From an uncultured Mollicutes bacterium (GTDB taxonomy: Bacteria > Bacillota_I > Bacilli_A > Acholeplasmatales > Anaeroplasmataceae), in assembly GCA_947174785.1 (NCBI GenBank), contig CAMWKG010000014.1, positions 1 through 43,109 of the forward strand: a stretch of DNA of 43,109 nt. The letters are read 5' to 3'. Below the pieces are notes generated by a model. That model did not search any database, had not been told where the DNA came from, and saw only the letters and a list, made by a program, of their open reading frames with translations. Position numbers and translations under genes: made by a program. Shown here piece after piece: positions 36,310-43,109 of the stretch (its first letter is position 1; every line of letters starts with the position of its first letter).

Positions 36310-36402
36310 GTCGTATTACCTCCTGTTTTAATATTTTAAGACACACTATTAAGGTAGATTTTTCATCATTTTAGACCTGTTCTAAGTGGTGCATGTTACA
36401 AC
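36310..36402 (-). promoter_or_regulatory. rplU leader, possible L21 leader element
   Basis: About 93 bases lie between the predicted RNA start and rplU. They hold a palindromic AGAACAGGTCT and other short complementary pieces. A structured L21 leader is known upstream of rplU in Bacillota, so this is the likely site of autogenous control. I could not align it fully. Confidence 0.45.
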
Positions 36403-36408
36403 ATTATA

Positions 36409-36437
36409 ATGATATACTATTTTAATAAAATAGTCAA
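36409..36437 (-). promoter_or_regulatory. Promoter of the rplU operon
   Basis: On the minus strand TTGACT (36432-36437), a 17-base spacer and TATCAT (36409-36414). A TATAAT lies a few bases further down and could be an alternative -10. Confidence 0.7.
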
Positions 36438-36464
36438 TCTTTTTTTGAAAAAACAAGAAAATAT

Positions 36465-37097
36465 TTACTTCTTTTTTTTCTTATAAAGGATTTGAAAAAG
36501 AAAACCAGTTCCTAATCCTGTTAAAGAGAATCCCGTACCAAATAAAAACATATAAAAATCCATAAGAGTCAAATCGCTAAAATTATATGAGTTTTTAAAG
36601 GAAAAGGTAAGCAATTGAGTTAATGAATAAAAGATACCATAAGCTATCGATACTAAAAACCACCCTTTATGATTTAAAATAGTTCCTAAAATAAATGAAG
36701 TGACAAAAATAGTAAATGGACTAATAAGATAAAACACCAAAAGAGAGTATCCAAGTGGTGACTCTTTTGCTCCACCACACCAAAACCAAAAAATCAGGAG
36801 CACCCAAATGATGAAATATAATCCAAGAGATAACAATTGGATGAGTCGGTTTCTGCTTTGCACTATATTTGTACTTTTTTCTAAATGCCTTACCATCTTC
36901 TCATCTTCTTTTACAAGCTCATCTAAGCTCATAGAGTATAATTCACTTAACTGTATAATTTGAAGAACATCTGGATAGGATTTTGAATTTTCCCAATTCG
37001 ATACGGTTTGTCGAGTTATCTTTAATTTTTCTGCAAGCTCATCCTGCGTAAGTCCTTGACTCAATCTTGCATTTTTCAGTTTTTCTCCAACATTCAT
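36465..37097 (-). CDS. XRE-family regulator with membrane-spanning C-terminal domain
   Basis: The 210-residue protein has an N-terminal Cro/XRE helix-turn-helix (about 5-60): LTQDELAEKLKITRQTVSNW, then ENSKSYPD. Four hydrophobic helices follow, so the DNA-binding domain is tethered to the membrane. The N-terminal pattern is common in Bacillota regulators adjacent to transporters. It lies 100 bases downstream of the second MATE gene. A palindrome in its promoter suggests autoregulation. Confidence 0.85.
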   Translation of the reverse strand: MNVGEKLKNARLSQGLTQDELAEKLKITRQTVSNWENSKSYPDVLQIIQLSELYSMSLDELVKEDEKMVRHLEKSTNIVQSRNRLIQLLSLGLYFIIWVLLIFWFWCGGAKESPLGYSLLVFYLISPFTIFVTSFILGTILNHKGWFLVSIAYGIFYSLTQLLTFSFKNSYNFSDLTLMDFYMFLFGTGFSLTGLGTGFLFQILYKKKKK

Positions 37098-37113
37098 AAA
37101 GCTTTCTTCTCCT

Positions 37114-37128
37114 TATAGTTTAACTATA
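37114..37128 (-). promoter_or_regulatory. Palindromic operator at the XRE gene promoter
   Basis: TATAGTTTAACTATA is a perfect 15-base palindrome. On the minus strand it includes a -10 like TATAGT, 17 bases after TAGACT. Binding there would block transcription of the XRE gene. Confidence 0.6.
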
Positions 37129-37141
37129 CTTTAGAATATAT

Positions 37142-37191
37142 AAAAAGTCTATCAAAACTTTTTTACATTGGCACATTTTAATAGACTTTTT
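37142..37191 (-). terminator. Long inverted repeat between MATE and XRE genes, terminator-like
   Basis: AAAAAGTCTATCAAAA (37142-37157) and TTTTAATAGACTTTTT (37176-37191) form 16 pairs with one mismatch around an 18-base loop. It follows the MATE stop codon on the minus strand and overlaps the -35 region of the XRE promoter. Confidence 0.65.
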
Positions 37192-37197
37192 ATATAT

Positions 37198-38565
37198 TTA
37201 TTCTTTTTTTAGCTGACCTTTAAAGAAAAGAATTGTTAATATTCCTGCAATAATAATACCAATAGCATCTGCAATAGGTGCTGCATATAAAATGCCATCT
37301 ATTCCTAATCCCAAAGGAAGGCAAACAACTAATGGTATAAAACAAACAATATCTCTTGTTAAAGAAACAATCGTTGCCTTTACTGTTTGTCCAACTGCTT
37401 GGAAAAAGATAGAGGTCATCTTTATTAAACAGGTCCCTGTGACTAAGGATAAAAAAATTCTAAATAGCTTTCTTGAAAACTCTAAGTATAATGGATCATT
37501 TGCAGAACCAAATATTCCAATTACCGCATCAGGGAATACTTCAATAATTAAAGTAGATACGAGACCTACTATCAAGCTAGATAATAATATTAGCTGATAG
37601 GTCTTCTTTACCCTAGCAACATTTCCTGCTCCATAATTATATCCTATAATCGGTTGTCCACCTAATACTATACCAACAACAATATTAATGATGATTGTAA
37701 ATACTTTTGTTTCAATACTAATTGCAGAAATAGGAATATCTGGTCCATATTTAGAAAGTGCTCCATATTTTGCAAGCATAATATTACATACCAAAGATAT
37801 GATTACAATAGACATTTGTGCTATAAAAGTAGAAATTCCTAATAATAAAGCATTCTTAAATATTTTAAAGTTTGGAATAAAGCTTTTTAAAATAAACTTA
37901 AATGTCTTTGTTCTAAAGCAATAAATTACTGTTAAAACAAAAGATACAACTTGTCCTATGACAGTAGCCCAAGCTGCTCCTGCTATTCCAAAATGACACG
38001 CAAAAATAAAGATTGGATCTAATATAATATTGACTATGGCACCTGATGCCATAGCAATCATAGAAAATGCGGGACTGCCATCTGCCCTAATTACAGAGTT
38101 CATCATATTCATCACCATAAATACTGGGAAAAATGGTATGACAATAACAAAATAATCAATAGCTAAATCAATTGTATTATCTGAAGCACCAAATAGTCTT
38201 AACAAAGGTTCTTTAATAATTAAAAATAAAGTTAATAAAATGATACTTATGATAACAGTTATGGTAATACCTGTTCCAATACATTTATGGGCACTTTTTG
38301 TATCCTTTCTTCCTTGACATAAGCTTAAATATGCTGCAGAACCATCTCCTATGCACCATGCAAATGCTTGAGCAATAATTAAAATTGGAAATACAATTCC
38401 TGTGGCTGCATTACCTAAATAGCCTAGTTCACTATTTCCTACAAAGATTTGATCCACAATGTTATAAAGTGCACTAATGAGTAATGATAAAATACAAGGT
38501 ATTGAGAATTTGAGTAAAAGCTTTGAAACCTTCTCAGTACCTAAAAATGAATTTTCTTGTTCCAT
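37198..38565 (-). CDS. MATE family efflux transporter
   Basis: The 455-residue protein has 12 predicted helices and the classic Na+-type MATE layout: MLNIPSLI-like N-terminus (LLKFSIPCILSLLISALYNI, then VDQIFVG), and the repeated GYNYGAG segment (QPIIGYNYGAGN). It is a different copy from the transporter at the left of the window, with less similarity than a recent duplicate would show. The ATG follows AAAAGGAG. It is followed by the XRE regulator gene. Confidence 0.92.
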   Translation of the reverse strand: MEQENSFLGTEKVSKLLLKFSIPCILSLLISALYNIVDQIFVGNSELGYLGNAATGIVFPILIIAQAFAWCIGDGSAAYLSLCQGRKDTKSAHKCIGTGITITVIISIILLTLFLIIKEPLLRLFGASDNTIDLAIDYFVIVIPFFPVFMVMNMMNSVIRADGSPAFSMIAMASGAIVNIILDPIFIFACHFGIAGAAWATVIGQVVSFVLTVIYCFRTKTFKFILKSFIPNFKIFKNALLLGISTFIAQMSIVIISLVCNIMLAKYGALSKYGPDIPISAISIETKVFTIIINIVVGIVLGGQPIIGYNYGAGNVARVKKTYQLILLSSLIVGLVSTLIIEVFPDAVIGIFGSANDPLYLEFSRKLFRIFLSLVTGTCLIKMTSIFFQAVGQTVKATIVSLTRDIVCFIPLVVCLPLGLGIDGILYAAPIADAIGIIIAGILTILFFKGQLKKE

Positions 38566-38637
38566 ATGTTTCTCCTTTTAAATAAAATTTAGAGTCTTTA
38601 TCAGAGAAAAGCTACATGAAAACTACGCCAAAAAGAA

Positions 38638-38666
38638 AAGCGTAAAACTATCAAAGTTCTACGCTT
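38638..38666 (-). terminator. Intrinsic terminator of the zinc-ribbon/DUF2085 unit
   Basis: On the minus strand AAGCGTA...TACGCTT, extended by AACT/AGTT, is followed by TTCTTTTT. Confidence 0.75.
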
Positions 38667-38723
38667 AAAAGCTGTTTGACTTACTTATTTTAGCATAAAA
38701 TTTATTTTAAAACAAGCAAAATT

Positions 38724-39224
38724 TTAGAAAAATAAGCTCCATTTTTTAAATGGCAAATAGAGAAAATATCCAATACCAAAGCCTGCTAAAAATCCAGTTA
38801 AAGCTCGAATAATATTTGTGGATTCATAACGGGTAGATAGCTGAAGGATTCCATCAAAAAAGCAAGGCAAAATAAATAAAAAACTAAAGATAATATAAAA
38901 ATAATGAATTCTTATTTTCTTTAAATACATTATGAAAAAGGACAGTATCCCACCTAGAATAATAAAAGTACAACGATAGCATAAAACAAATACAAAGCTT
39001 CCAAAATGGATACCACGTTCTTCTTTCAAATTGCATAAAGGCTTATTCCCGAAATTTGCAAATCGCGTATATGGAAAGGGAATAAATTTTACTATCAATA
39101 GGATACAGCCAATACAGGCAATCAAATTCACTATAAAGGCTATCATATTGAAAACTCTATGCTTTTTCTTAATGAACCATACTAAACCTAAAAAAGGAAC
39201 AAAAAAGCTTAAGCCCTTTTCCAT
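38724..39224 (-). CDS. DUF2085-like membrane protein
   Basis: The 166-residue protein has several hydrophobic helices. It keeps DUF2085 landmarks: a cysteine-containing loop (PLCNLKEERGIHFGS, then VLCYRCTFI), PCFFDGILQLSTRYESTNI and RALTGFLAGFG. The family normally shows C-H-x-x-P-x-R-S with a C-x-R-C-x-G-I motif; this one is divergent, with histidine and other residues changed. The ATG at 39224 lies 4 bases after the stop of the zinc-ribbon gene, so coupling is likely. Function unknown. Confidence 0.72.
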   Translation of the reverse strand: MEKGLSFFVPFLGLVWFIKKKHRVFNMIAFIVNLIACIGCILLIVKFIPFPYTRFANFGNKPLCNLKEERGIHFGSFVFVLCYRCTFIILGGILSFFIMYLKKIRIHYFYIIFSFLFILPCFFDGILQLSTRYESTNIIRALTGFLAGFGIGYFLYLPFKKWSLFF

Positions 39225-39228
39225 AAAA

Positions 39229-39675
39229 TTAGAATTTGAAGCTTTGTACATAGTTATGAATGTTAGAATCGTTGATTATATCATCCCAATCCACACTTAA
39301 ACAGCAGCATAAAATAGCGCTAGAAAAAAGTATTCCCAAGATAAATCCAATCAAGGCACCTATACCACATTGCTTTGCAGATTTTGGCTTATCATTTTTC
39401 CAAACACAAAACAAAATAAGACCAATAAGTGGAAAGAAAAATCCTAAGATAGCATACCAAATAGAACCGCGATCAACTGGATCTTCATTTTTCATATTGG
39501 AAAAACTATAATTTTCTGATTTTCTTTCCTTTTCTTCATAAATATTAGTATCTGGAAATAAATTTTCTTCTTTTTCGGAATCCACTTCTTTTTCTCTTTC
39601 TTCTACAGGTTCTTCACAAAATGGACAAATATCTTCATCATCAGGAATATTTGCCCCACATTTTTTACAAATCAT
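39229..39675 (-). CDS. Zinc-ribbon membrane protein
   Basis: The 148-residue protein starts with a zinc ribbon (C3, C6, C17, C20: ICKKCG and ICPFCE). A charged, acidic linker and two transmembrane helices follow (about 73-95 and 105-128), then a short tail. The ATG at 39675 follows GGGGTGAAG; a GTG three codons upstream is less likely. Such zinc-ribbon plus membrane proteins are common and uncharacterised in Bacillota. It is cotranscribed with the DUF2085-like gene. Confidence 0.78.
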   Translation of the reverse strand: MICKKCGANIPDDEDICPFCEEPVEEREKEVDSEKEENLFPDTNIYEEKERKSENYSFSNMKNEDPVDRGSIWYAILGFFFPLIGLILFCVWKNDKPKSAKQCGIGALIGFILGILFSSAILCCCLSVDWDDIINDSNIHNYVQSFKF

Positions 39676-39784
39676 AAACTTCACCCCTATATTTCTTTAT
39701 TATAAGACAATTATAAAAATAATGCAAATAGAGAATATATAACATTTTTCAACAGATTTAAGCATATAGTATAGTGGTGATACT

Positions 39785-39982
39785 ATGTCAAATCTCTTAA
39801 ATTATATTAAAGAAAATTATAAAATTATTATTGGTACTATTTTAGTCTATCAGCTAATCATAACAATTTTCTTCTTTTCTGCACAAAATCTCGTTATACT
39901 TGCTGCCATTTCCATAATTGTTGCAGGATATATCATTGTTCTAAATTTCAAGGATGCACTCCTAGATTTTTTCAAAAAATAA
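39785..39982 (+). CDS. Small two-TM membrane protein
   Basis: A 65-residue protein with two hydrophobic helices (about 13-33 and 35-54) and basic ends. GGTGAT lies just before the ATG. A terminator hairpin follows immediately after the stop codon. Family not recognised. Confidence 0.6.
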   Translation: MSNLLNYIKENYKIIIGTILVYQLIITIFFFSAQNLVILAAISIIVAGYIIVLNFKDALLDFFKK

Positions 39983-40002
39983 AAGTAGATTTCTCTACTT
40001 TT
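39981..40002. terminator. Bidirectional terminator between converging genes
   Basis: AAAAGTAGA (39981-39989) pairs with TCTACTTTT (39994-40002). The stronger T-tract is on the minus strand (TTTTATTTTTTG), where the stem also carries the TAG stop of the 291-residue gene. Confidence 0.78.
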
Positions 40003-40870
40003 CCATTATTTCTTTAAAGGATGCTATAAAGCATCTTATTTTTTTAGTCAAAAGAAGGTAATTTGCTGTACTATAGGTGTTCAAAACCACTTCCAAGTTC
40101 ACATTTAAAATCATAATGTAAAGACACATAAAGCAAAAATATTTTTGATTGAAGGAATCTAGACGTTTTACTTCTTCAACTAAATTAGGAGTATCTAGCT
40201 GCAAATAACATCTACAATATAACATTGAAATAGGTGCATAATAGAGATCAAAGCTAGGTAATAACCTTTGTTTGTTATAAAGATCTGGATCTATCCTACG
40301 ATATAATATGCCATAAGGAACGATTAATTCTTTGTCTATAGCTTTAAAAATATCGCTTTGTAAATCATACAAATATATTTTAGCATCTAATATAATATTG
40401 TATTTAGAAAGAATTACCCAACTAATATCATTTTTTATAGGATTCATTTCTATTTCTCTAATACGCATTTCTAGGTAAGAAAATTTATTATCTAATACCT
40501 TGTAGATGTTATTTACGTTTACAAGATGCTCCTTTTTCAGTGTAATTTCAAAGCTAGAAGATTCATGGATTTCTCTTAAAATATGTATGATTCTATCAGA
40601 CTTAACCTTTTCTTCTGTCATATTTTCATACTCAAAAAATAAAAGAAATCCACCACTAACTCTAGTTTCATAGACAGCCTGTTTTAATCGTTTCGTATAC
40701 CGAATTAAATCTAAATAGGTTTGATACTCTTTATCCGTAACAAACCTACATAAATACTCTTCATTATTTGTTGTTTTTATTAATTCATAATCCTTTAAAG
40801 GGCGGCTGAAGGCTATCTCAAATGGGAAATTACTCGTAGCTAAATATGACCTTGTGAGATTGTCTGTCAT
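39995..40870 (-). CDS. Unknown protein, possible divergent YsxE-like (CotS kinase-fold) protein
   Basis: The 291-residue soluble protein has no clear catalytic motif. ELIKTTNNEEYLCRFV near the N-terminus and LYRRIDPDLYN with the later SFDLYYAPISML resemble a decayed aminoglycoside-kinase-like fold of the CotS/YsxE type, with the usual HGDxxxxN loop lost. In Bacillus, ysxE follows spoVID. Here the gene follows a SpoVID-like gene and overlaps it by 41 bases. The name is therefore mostly contextual. The stop is TAG. Confidence 0.6.
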   Translation of the reverse strand: MTDNLTRSYLATSNFPFEIAFSRPLKDYELIKTTNNEEYLCRFVTDKEYQTYLDLIRYTKRLKQAVYETRVSGGFLLFFEYENMTEEKVKSDRIIHILREIHESSSFEITLKKEHLVNVNNIYKVLDNKFSYLEMRIREIEMNPIKNDISWVILSKYNIILDAKIYLYDLQSDIFKAIDKELIVPYGILYRRIDPDLYNKQRLLPSFDLYYAPISMLYCRCYLQLDTPNLVEEVKRLDSFNQKYFCFMCLYIMILNVNLEVVLNTYSTANYLLLTKKIRCFIASFKEIMEK

Positions 40871-41504
40871 AACCTGCTAGAAGCACTTCAAGCTTCACAT
40901 TATATTCCTTTGCTATAGTTTCTAGTTCCTGTTCTGTCTCAACGTATAAACACTTTAACTTATAATAGCTTTGCTTAGAGTCAAAGAAATTTAAGAACGA
41001 TTCTACACTATTATGTGTTTTAGTTGCAATCACTTTATCTCCTCGATTAAGATTACTTGCTAACTTATCCTCATAATACTCCATCATATCCTCTTTAATT
41101 TTTTCTAAGGTTTTTTGGGGCTGTTCTAAAACAGGCTCATCTTCTACAGAAAATTGAATATCCTCTTCTCCTATTACGTTTATTTCTTCTACAGGCTCTA
41201 AAGGCAAATAATTTACCACTAATTCATAATTAATATCTAGTCCCTGTCCTTCTACAAGATAAACATTTACATGTCCAATTAAAACCTCTAATATCTTTAA
41301 AGATTCTAAATCTAATTCAAAAGGAAAATCCAAAGATTTAAAGCATTCTAATCCTTCAAAATCGTTATAGGAAACATTGATTTCAACATTTCCTGTAGCT
41401 TTTGAATTATTTACAACTACATTACTTAGTTTTTCTAAATGATTCTTAATATTTGATATTCCTTCAAGCTGACAAAAATTGTTTTTCTCTATATTTAATT
41501 GCAT
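40830..41504 (-). CDS. SpoVID-like protein with C-terminal LysM-like segment
   Basis: The 224-residue protein has an N-terminal beta-rich region (about 30-105). SLDFPFELDLESLKILEVLI, then LDINYELVVNYLP, recalls the FPxDITIPxxRVxxLEDV pattern of SpoVID. An acidic, proline-rich middle follows. The C-terminal segment (YVETEQELETIAKEYNV, then KLEVLLAGYD) resembles a LysM domain. SpoVID is a spore-coat encasement protein that binds SpoIVA and SafA in Bacillus. The call is by pattern only, and a basic sporulation set would need to be found elsewhere in the genome. It precedes a possible YsxE-like gene. Confidence 0.55.
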   Translation of the reverse strand: MQLNIEKNNFCQLEGISNIKNHLEKLSNVVVNNSKATGNVEINVSYNDFEGLECFKSLDFPFELDLESLKILEVLIGHVNVYLVEGQGLDINYELVVNYLPLEPVEEINVIGEEDIQFSVEDEPVLEQPQKTLEKIKEDMMEYYEDKLASNLNRGDKVIATKTHNSVESFLNFFDSKQSYYKLKCLYVETEQELETIAKEYNVKLEVLLAGYDRQSHKVIFSYE

Positions 41505-41558
41505 AATATCACCATTACAATATATTCTACACCTAAAACTTTTATGCCAAACTAAAAG

Positions 41559-41577
41559 GCATCCCTAAAAGAGATGC
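41559..41577. terminator. Possible terminator hairpin
   Basis: GCATC (41559-41563) pairs with GATGC (41573-41577), extended by CT/AG after a mismatch. T-rich DNA follows on both sides. It marks the border between the SpoVID-like gene's upstream region and the degenerate segment. Confidence 0.4.
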
Positions 41578-41656
41578 ATATATTTTTCCAATATTAAACT
41601 CTATTTATCTAAACTATAGAGTGCAATATATAGTATAAATATTGTTTTAAATTTTA

Positions 41657-41684
41657 TTGAATAATTTGAAAAATATGCTATAAT
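41657..41684 (+). promoter_or_regulatory. Promoter of the RhuM leader
   Basis: TTGAAT (41657-41662), a 16-base spacer and an extended -10 TGCTATAAT (TATAAT at 41679-41684). RNA would start near 41691. Confidence 0.6.
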
Positions 41685-41751
41685 AAATCTATGAAAAATA
41701 ATGTAATATTTTTAGTGTATCACATTTTACAATTTCAAAAAAAATCACTAT

Positions 41752-41784
41752 AGACTCATCCGAAAGGGTGGGTCTAATTTTTTT
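41752..41784 (+). terminator. Leader terminator upstream of the RhuM pseudogene
   Basis: AGACTCATCC (41752-41761) and GGGTGGGTCT (41766-41775) form a 10 bp stem closed by a GAAA tetraloop and followed by AATTTTTTT. It lies between the promoter and the ribosome site AAGGAG, so full-length transcription requires read-through. Confidence 0.8.
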
Positions 41785-41806
41785 ATCAAAAAAGGAGAAA
41801 AGCACT

Positions 41807-42331
41807 ATGTTAATTAGCGAAAACAAATACGATTTAATCAAATTTGAAGATGGAGAGTTTTCTTTAAATGTCAATGTAAGTCCACAAGAAAATACAGTCT
41901 AGCTAACACAACAACAATTGGCTTCACTATTTAATTCAACTAAGCAAAATATTAGTTTACATATAAACAACATATTTAAAGACAACGAGTTAGAACGATA
42001 GTCAGTTGTCAAGGATTCCTTTACAACTGCTGCTGATGGCAAACTATACAATACTAAATTATATAATTTAGATATTGTCATTTCTGTCGGATATAGAGTC
42101 AAGTCTAAAAGAGGGGTTATCTTTAGAAAGTGGGCTACCTCTATCTTAAAACAATATATGCTAAATGGTTTCTCAGGCAATGAGAAGCGTTGTTTAGATT
42201 GTCAAGAAAATCTTGTTAGCTTAAATAACAAAGTTAATACTTTAATTGAACATGACATTAAGCATTCTCAAGAAATTTCGAGCTTATCTACTCCTAATAC
42301 ATTACTATCAGACAAACTATTCTATGAATAA
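41807..42331 (+). pseudogene. RhuM family protein pseudogene, two in-frame TAG codons and truncated
   Basis: An ATG with AAGGAG upstream opens a frame that, across two TAG codons (41900-41902 and 41999-42001), clearly encodes a RhuM-family protein. Landmarks are LTQQQLASLFNSTKQNISLH, NNIFKDNELER, SVVKDSFTTAADGK, NLDIVISVGYRVKSKRG and FRKWATSILKQYM. The first TAG sits where the family normally has tryptophan (VWLTQ); the second precedes SVVKDS. The frame has no shift over 174 codons, but it ends at LFYE, short of the C-terminal part. Function of RhuM proteins is not established. Standard genes nearby use TAG as a stop, so the gene is probably dead. Confidence 0.85.
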
Positions 42332-42600
42332 GTAAATTGCTATAGCAAAAGCTATGGAAGGTAGATAGGGTAACTCTTGTTTCTCTACCTAATAGGTTTT
42401 CTAGTCTGGATTTCATTTGGTTTGCTGCCTTATTGGTAAAGGTAAAGGCTGCAATATCTTGTGCTTTAATGTTGTGTTGAATTAAGTATAGAATTCTGTG
42501 GATTAGAACTAGTTTTGCCTGTTCCTGCTCCTGCCATGATTAGGACTTTTTTATGGGGTGTTTTTACTGCATATTGTTGTTTGGAATTTAGGGTATTCAT
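42326..42600 (-). pseudogene. UvrD/PcrA-type helicase fragment, frameshifted and truncated
   Basis: A minus-strand ATG at 42600 with AAGGAGG upstream starts MNTLNSKQQYAVKTP, then VLIMAGAGTGKTS, the N-terminus and Walker A of a superfamily 1 UvrD-like helicase. A frameshift right after GKTS leads to a stop. In the next frame the protein continues with LIHRILYLIQHNIKAQDIAA, FTFTNKAANQMKSRLENLLG and STFHSFCY, the standard motif Ia/Ib region. Beyond that the match is lost at the 3' end of the RhuM pseudogene, so most of the helicase is deleted. Confidence 0.87.
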
Positions 42601-42685
42601 TGGTGTTCCTCCTTATAAGGGTTGTTGAAGTTTTTATGGTTCTTCACCTTACTGGACAGGAAGTTGAGTATTCGCACCTATAGAA

Positions 42686-42742
42686 AAGAAAAAAAGTCAT
42701 TAAATATAAGGGAAAATAATAATTCCTTATGTCTAATGACTT
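42686..42742 (-). terminator. Strong minus-strand terminator
   Basis: AAGTCATTA (42694-42702) pairs with TAATGACTT (42734-42742), with an inner ATATAAGG/TTCCTTAT extension. On the minus strand it is followed by TTTTTTTCTTTTC. It would end the transcript of the DUF6194 gene or of the structured segment. Confidence 0.85.
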
Positions 42743-42874
42743 GGTTTGTTTATATTTAGTTTTAGTTTGGAATACCTGTGGGACACAGGACGGGCTATCA
42801 GCTCAGACATATTACTAGAGTAATACTCGCTTCTATCCCTTATTCGGGGGGGAGATTATAAATTGAAATTTATC
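42743..42874 (-). other. Unexplained structured segment
   Basis: No gene is seen here. On the minus strand the DNA contains TATTAC-TCTA-GTAATA and CCTGTG-TCC-CACAGG hairpins, enclosed by GGG and CCC, and a run of seven C. It lies between the DUF6194 stop codon and a strong terminator. It may be a 3' untranslated RNA, a small RNA, or a remnant of another element. No family recognised. Confidence 0.5.
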
Positions 42875-43109
42875 TTACTTTCTTTTAGAATATTTTTCCT
42901 TTGCATACTCATAAGCCTCTTGAACTAGCGGCTTTAATTGTTCAAAGGTCGTATCGGACGGATTGAGCACACACACCCAACTCATCCAAGCGTAAACGGG
43001 GTGCGGCAATATTTTATCCGTTTGCGTAAAGTCATACGGCATATCTACAATTCCGCCTTTTGACGGACGAGCAGGAACAGCACCGAATAAATTTATAAAA
43101 GTGTTTTTA
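42875..43109 (-). CDS. DUF6194 family protein (C-terminal part)
   Basis: The frame runs off the right edge, leaving 77 residues and a TAA stop. FINLFGAVPARP, DFTQTDKILPHPVYAWMSWV and VLNPSDTTFEQLKPL are the DUF6194 landmarks (LPHPVY, then SWVCVLNPS). Codon use (CCG, ACG, GTG, CGT) is richer in G and C than that of genes elsewhere in the window, so it may have been acquired. Function unknown. Confidence 0.75.
   Translation of the reverse strand, partial: KNTFINLFGAVPARPSKGGIVDMPYDFTQTDKILPHPVYAWMSWVCVLNPSDTTFEQLKPLVQEAYEYAKEKYSKRK

Noticed and set aside
41689-42180. Minus-strand frames opposite the RhuM pseudogene
   Set aside because: They have no ribosome sites and resemble no protein family. 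The plus strand gives a recognisable RhuM protein.
41807-42331. Reassignment of TAG to an amino acid, because the RhuM frame is otherwise intact
   Set aside because: Several unbroken genes in this window (the 286-residue membrane protein, engB and the ArsR-like regulator) end in TAG exactly where their families end, so TAG is a normal stop.
42326-43109. Prophage or integrative element at the right end
   Set aside because: No integrase, structural phage gene, attachment site or conjugation gene is visible in the window; only decayed fragments are seen.

Overview
This 43 kb window is AT-rich chromosomal DNA of a low-GC Gram-positive bacterium (Bacillota, probably class Bacilli, perhaps near the Erysipelotrichales). 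The signs are gene content (rplU-prp-rpmA next to obg, a leader-cleaved L27, Prp, Nudix, EngB, GpmI, FMN-riboswitch-controlled RibU), AGGAGG-type ribosome sites, and TTGACA/TATAAT promoters. The code looks standard: tryptophans are TGG, and TAA, TAG and TGA all end genes. Most genes lie on the minus strand.

Layout: 1-2.4 kb, end of a TmcAL-like gene, then Nudix hydrolase and MATE transporter. 2.5-8.4 kb, CPA2 antiporter, unknown small and membrane proteins (one with a ribosomal-protein-uL15-like domain), EngB, a PHP phosphoesterase and a DUF5662 protein. 8.3-12.2 kb, a MacB-like ABC transporter with a winged-helix regulator. 12.2-12.8 kb, tRNA-Arg overlapping a GNAT gene, and tRNA-Lys. 13-18 kb, a radical SAM protein and an autoregulated MarR plus heterodimeric ABC exporter operon. 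18-25.7 kb, two lipoproteins, TtcA-like enzyme, D-Ala-D-Ala carboxypeptidase, DUF368 undecaprenyl-phosphate flippase and a YcxB-like protein. 25.9-29 kb, tRNA-Gln and tRNA-Thr, DUF1801, SAP/DUF6434, EF-P and enolase. 29.2-30.5 kb, RibU with its FMN riboswitch, then an unidentified structured RNA or element. 30.6-37.1 kb, GpmI, glycerol kinase, DUF1294, Obg, L27, Prp, L21 and an XRE membrane regulator. 37.2-41.5 kb, a second MATE transporter, small membrane proteins and an overlapping pair resembling SpoVID and YsxE, which hints at endospore formation.

The last 1.6 kb is different. It holds a RhuM-family pseudogene with two in-frame amber codons behind a leader terminator, a frameshifted and truncated UvrD-type helicase pseudogene facing it, an unexplained structured stretch ending in a terminator, and the end of a DUF6194 gene with less AT-rich codon use. 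It looks like a decayed accessory or acquired segment.

The strongest candidates for something undescribed are: the promoter-driven element at 30.2-30.53 kb, whose ends form about 33 base pairs around a small ORF; the membrane-anchored uL15-like protein; an EF-P whose PGKG loop is replaced by QNKV; and the structured stretch at 42.75-42.86 kb. No CRISPR array, complete insertion sequence or prophage was seen.
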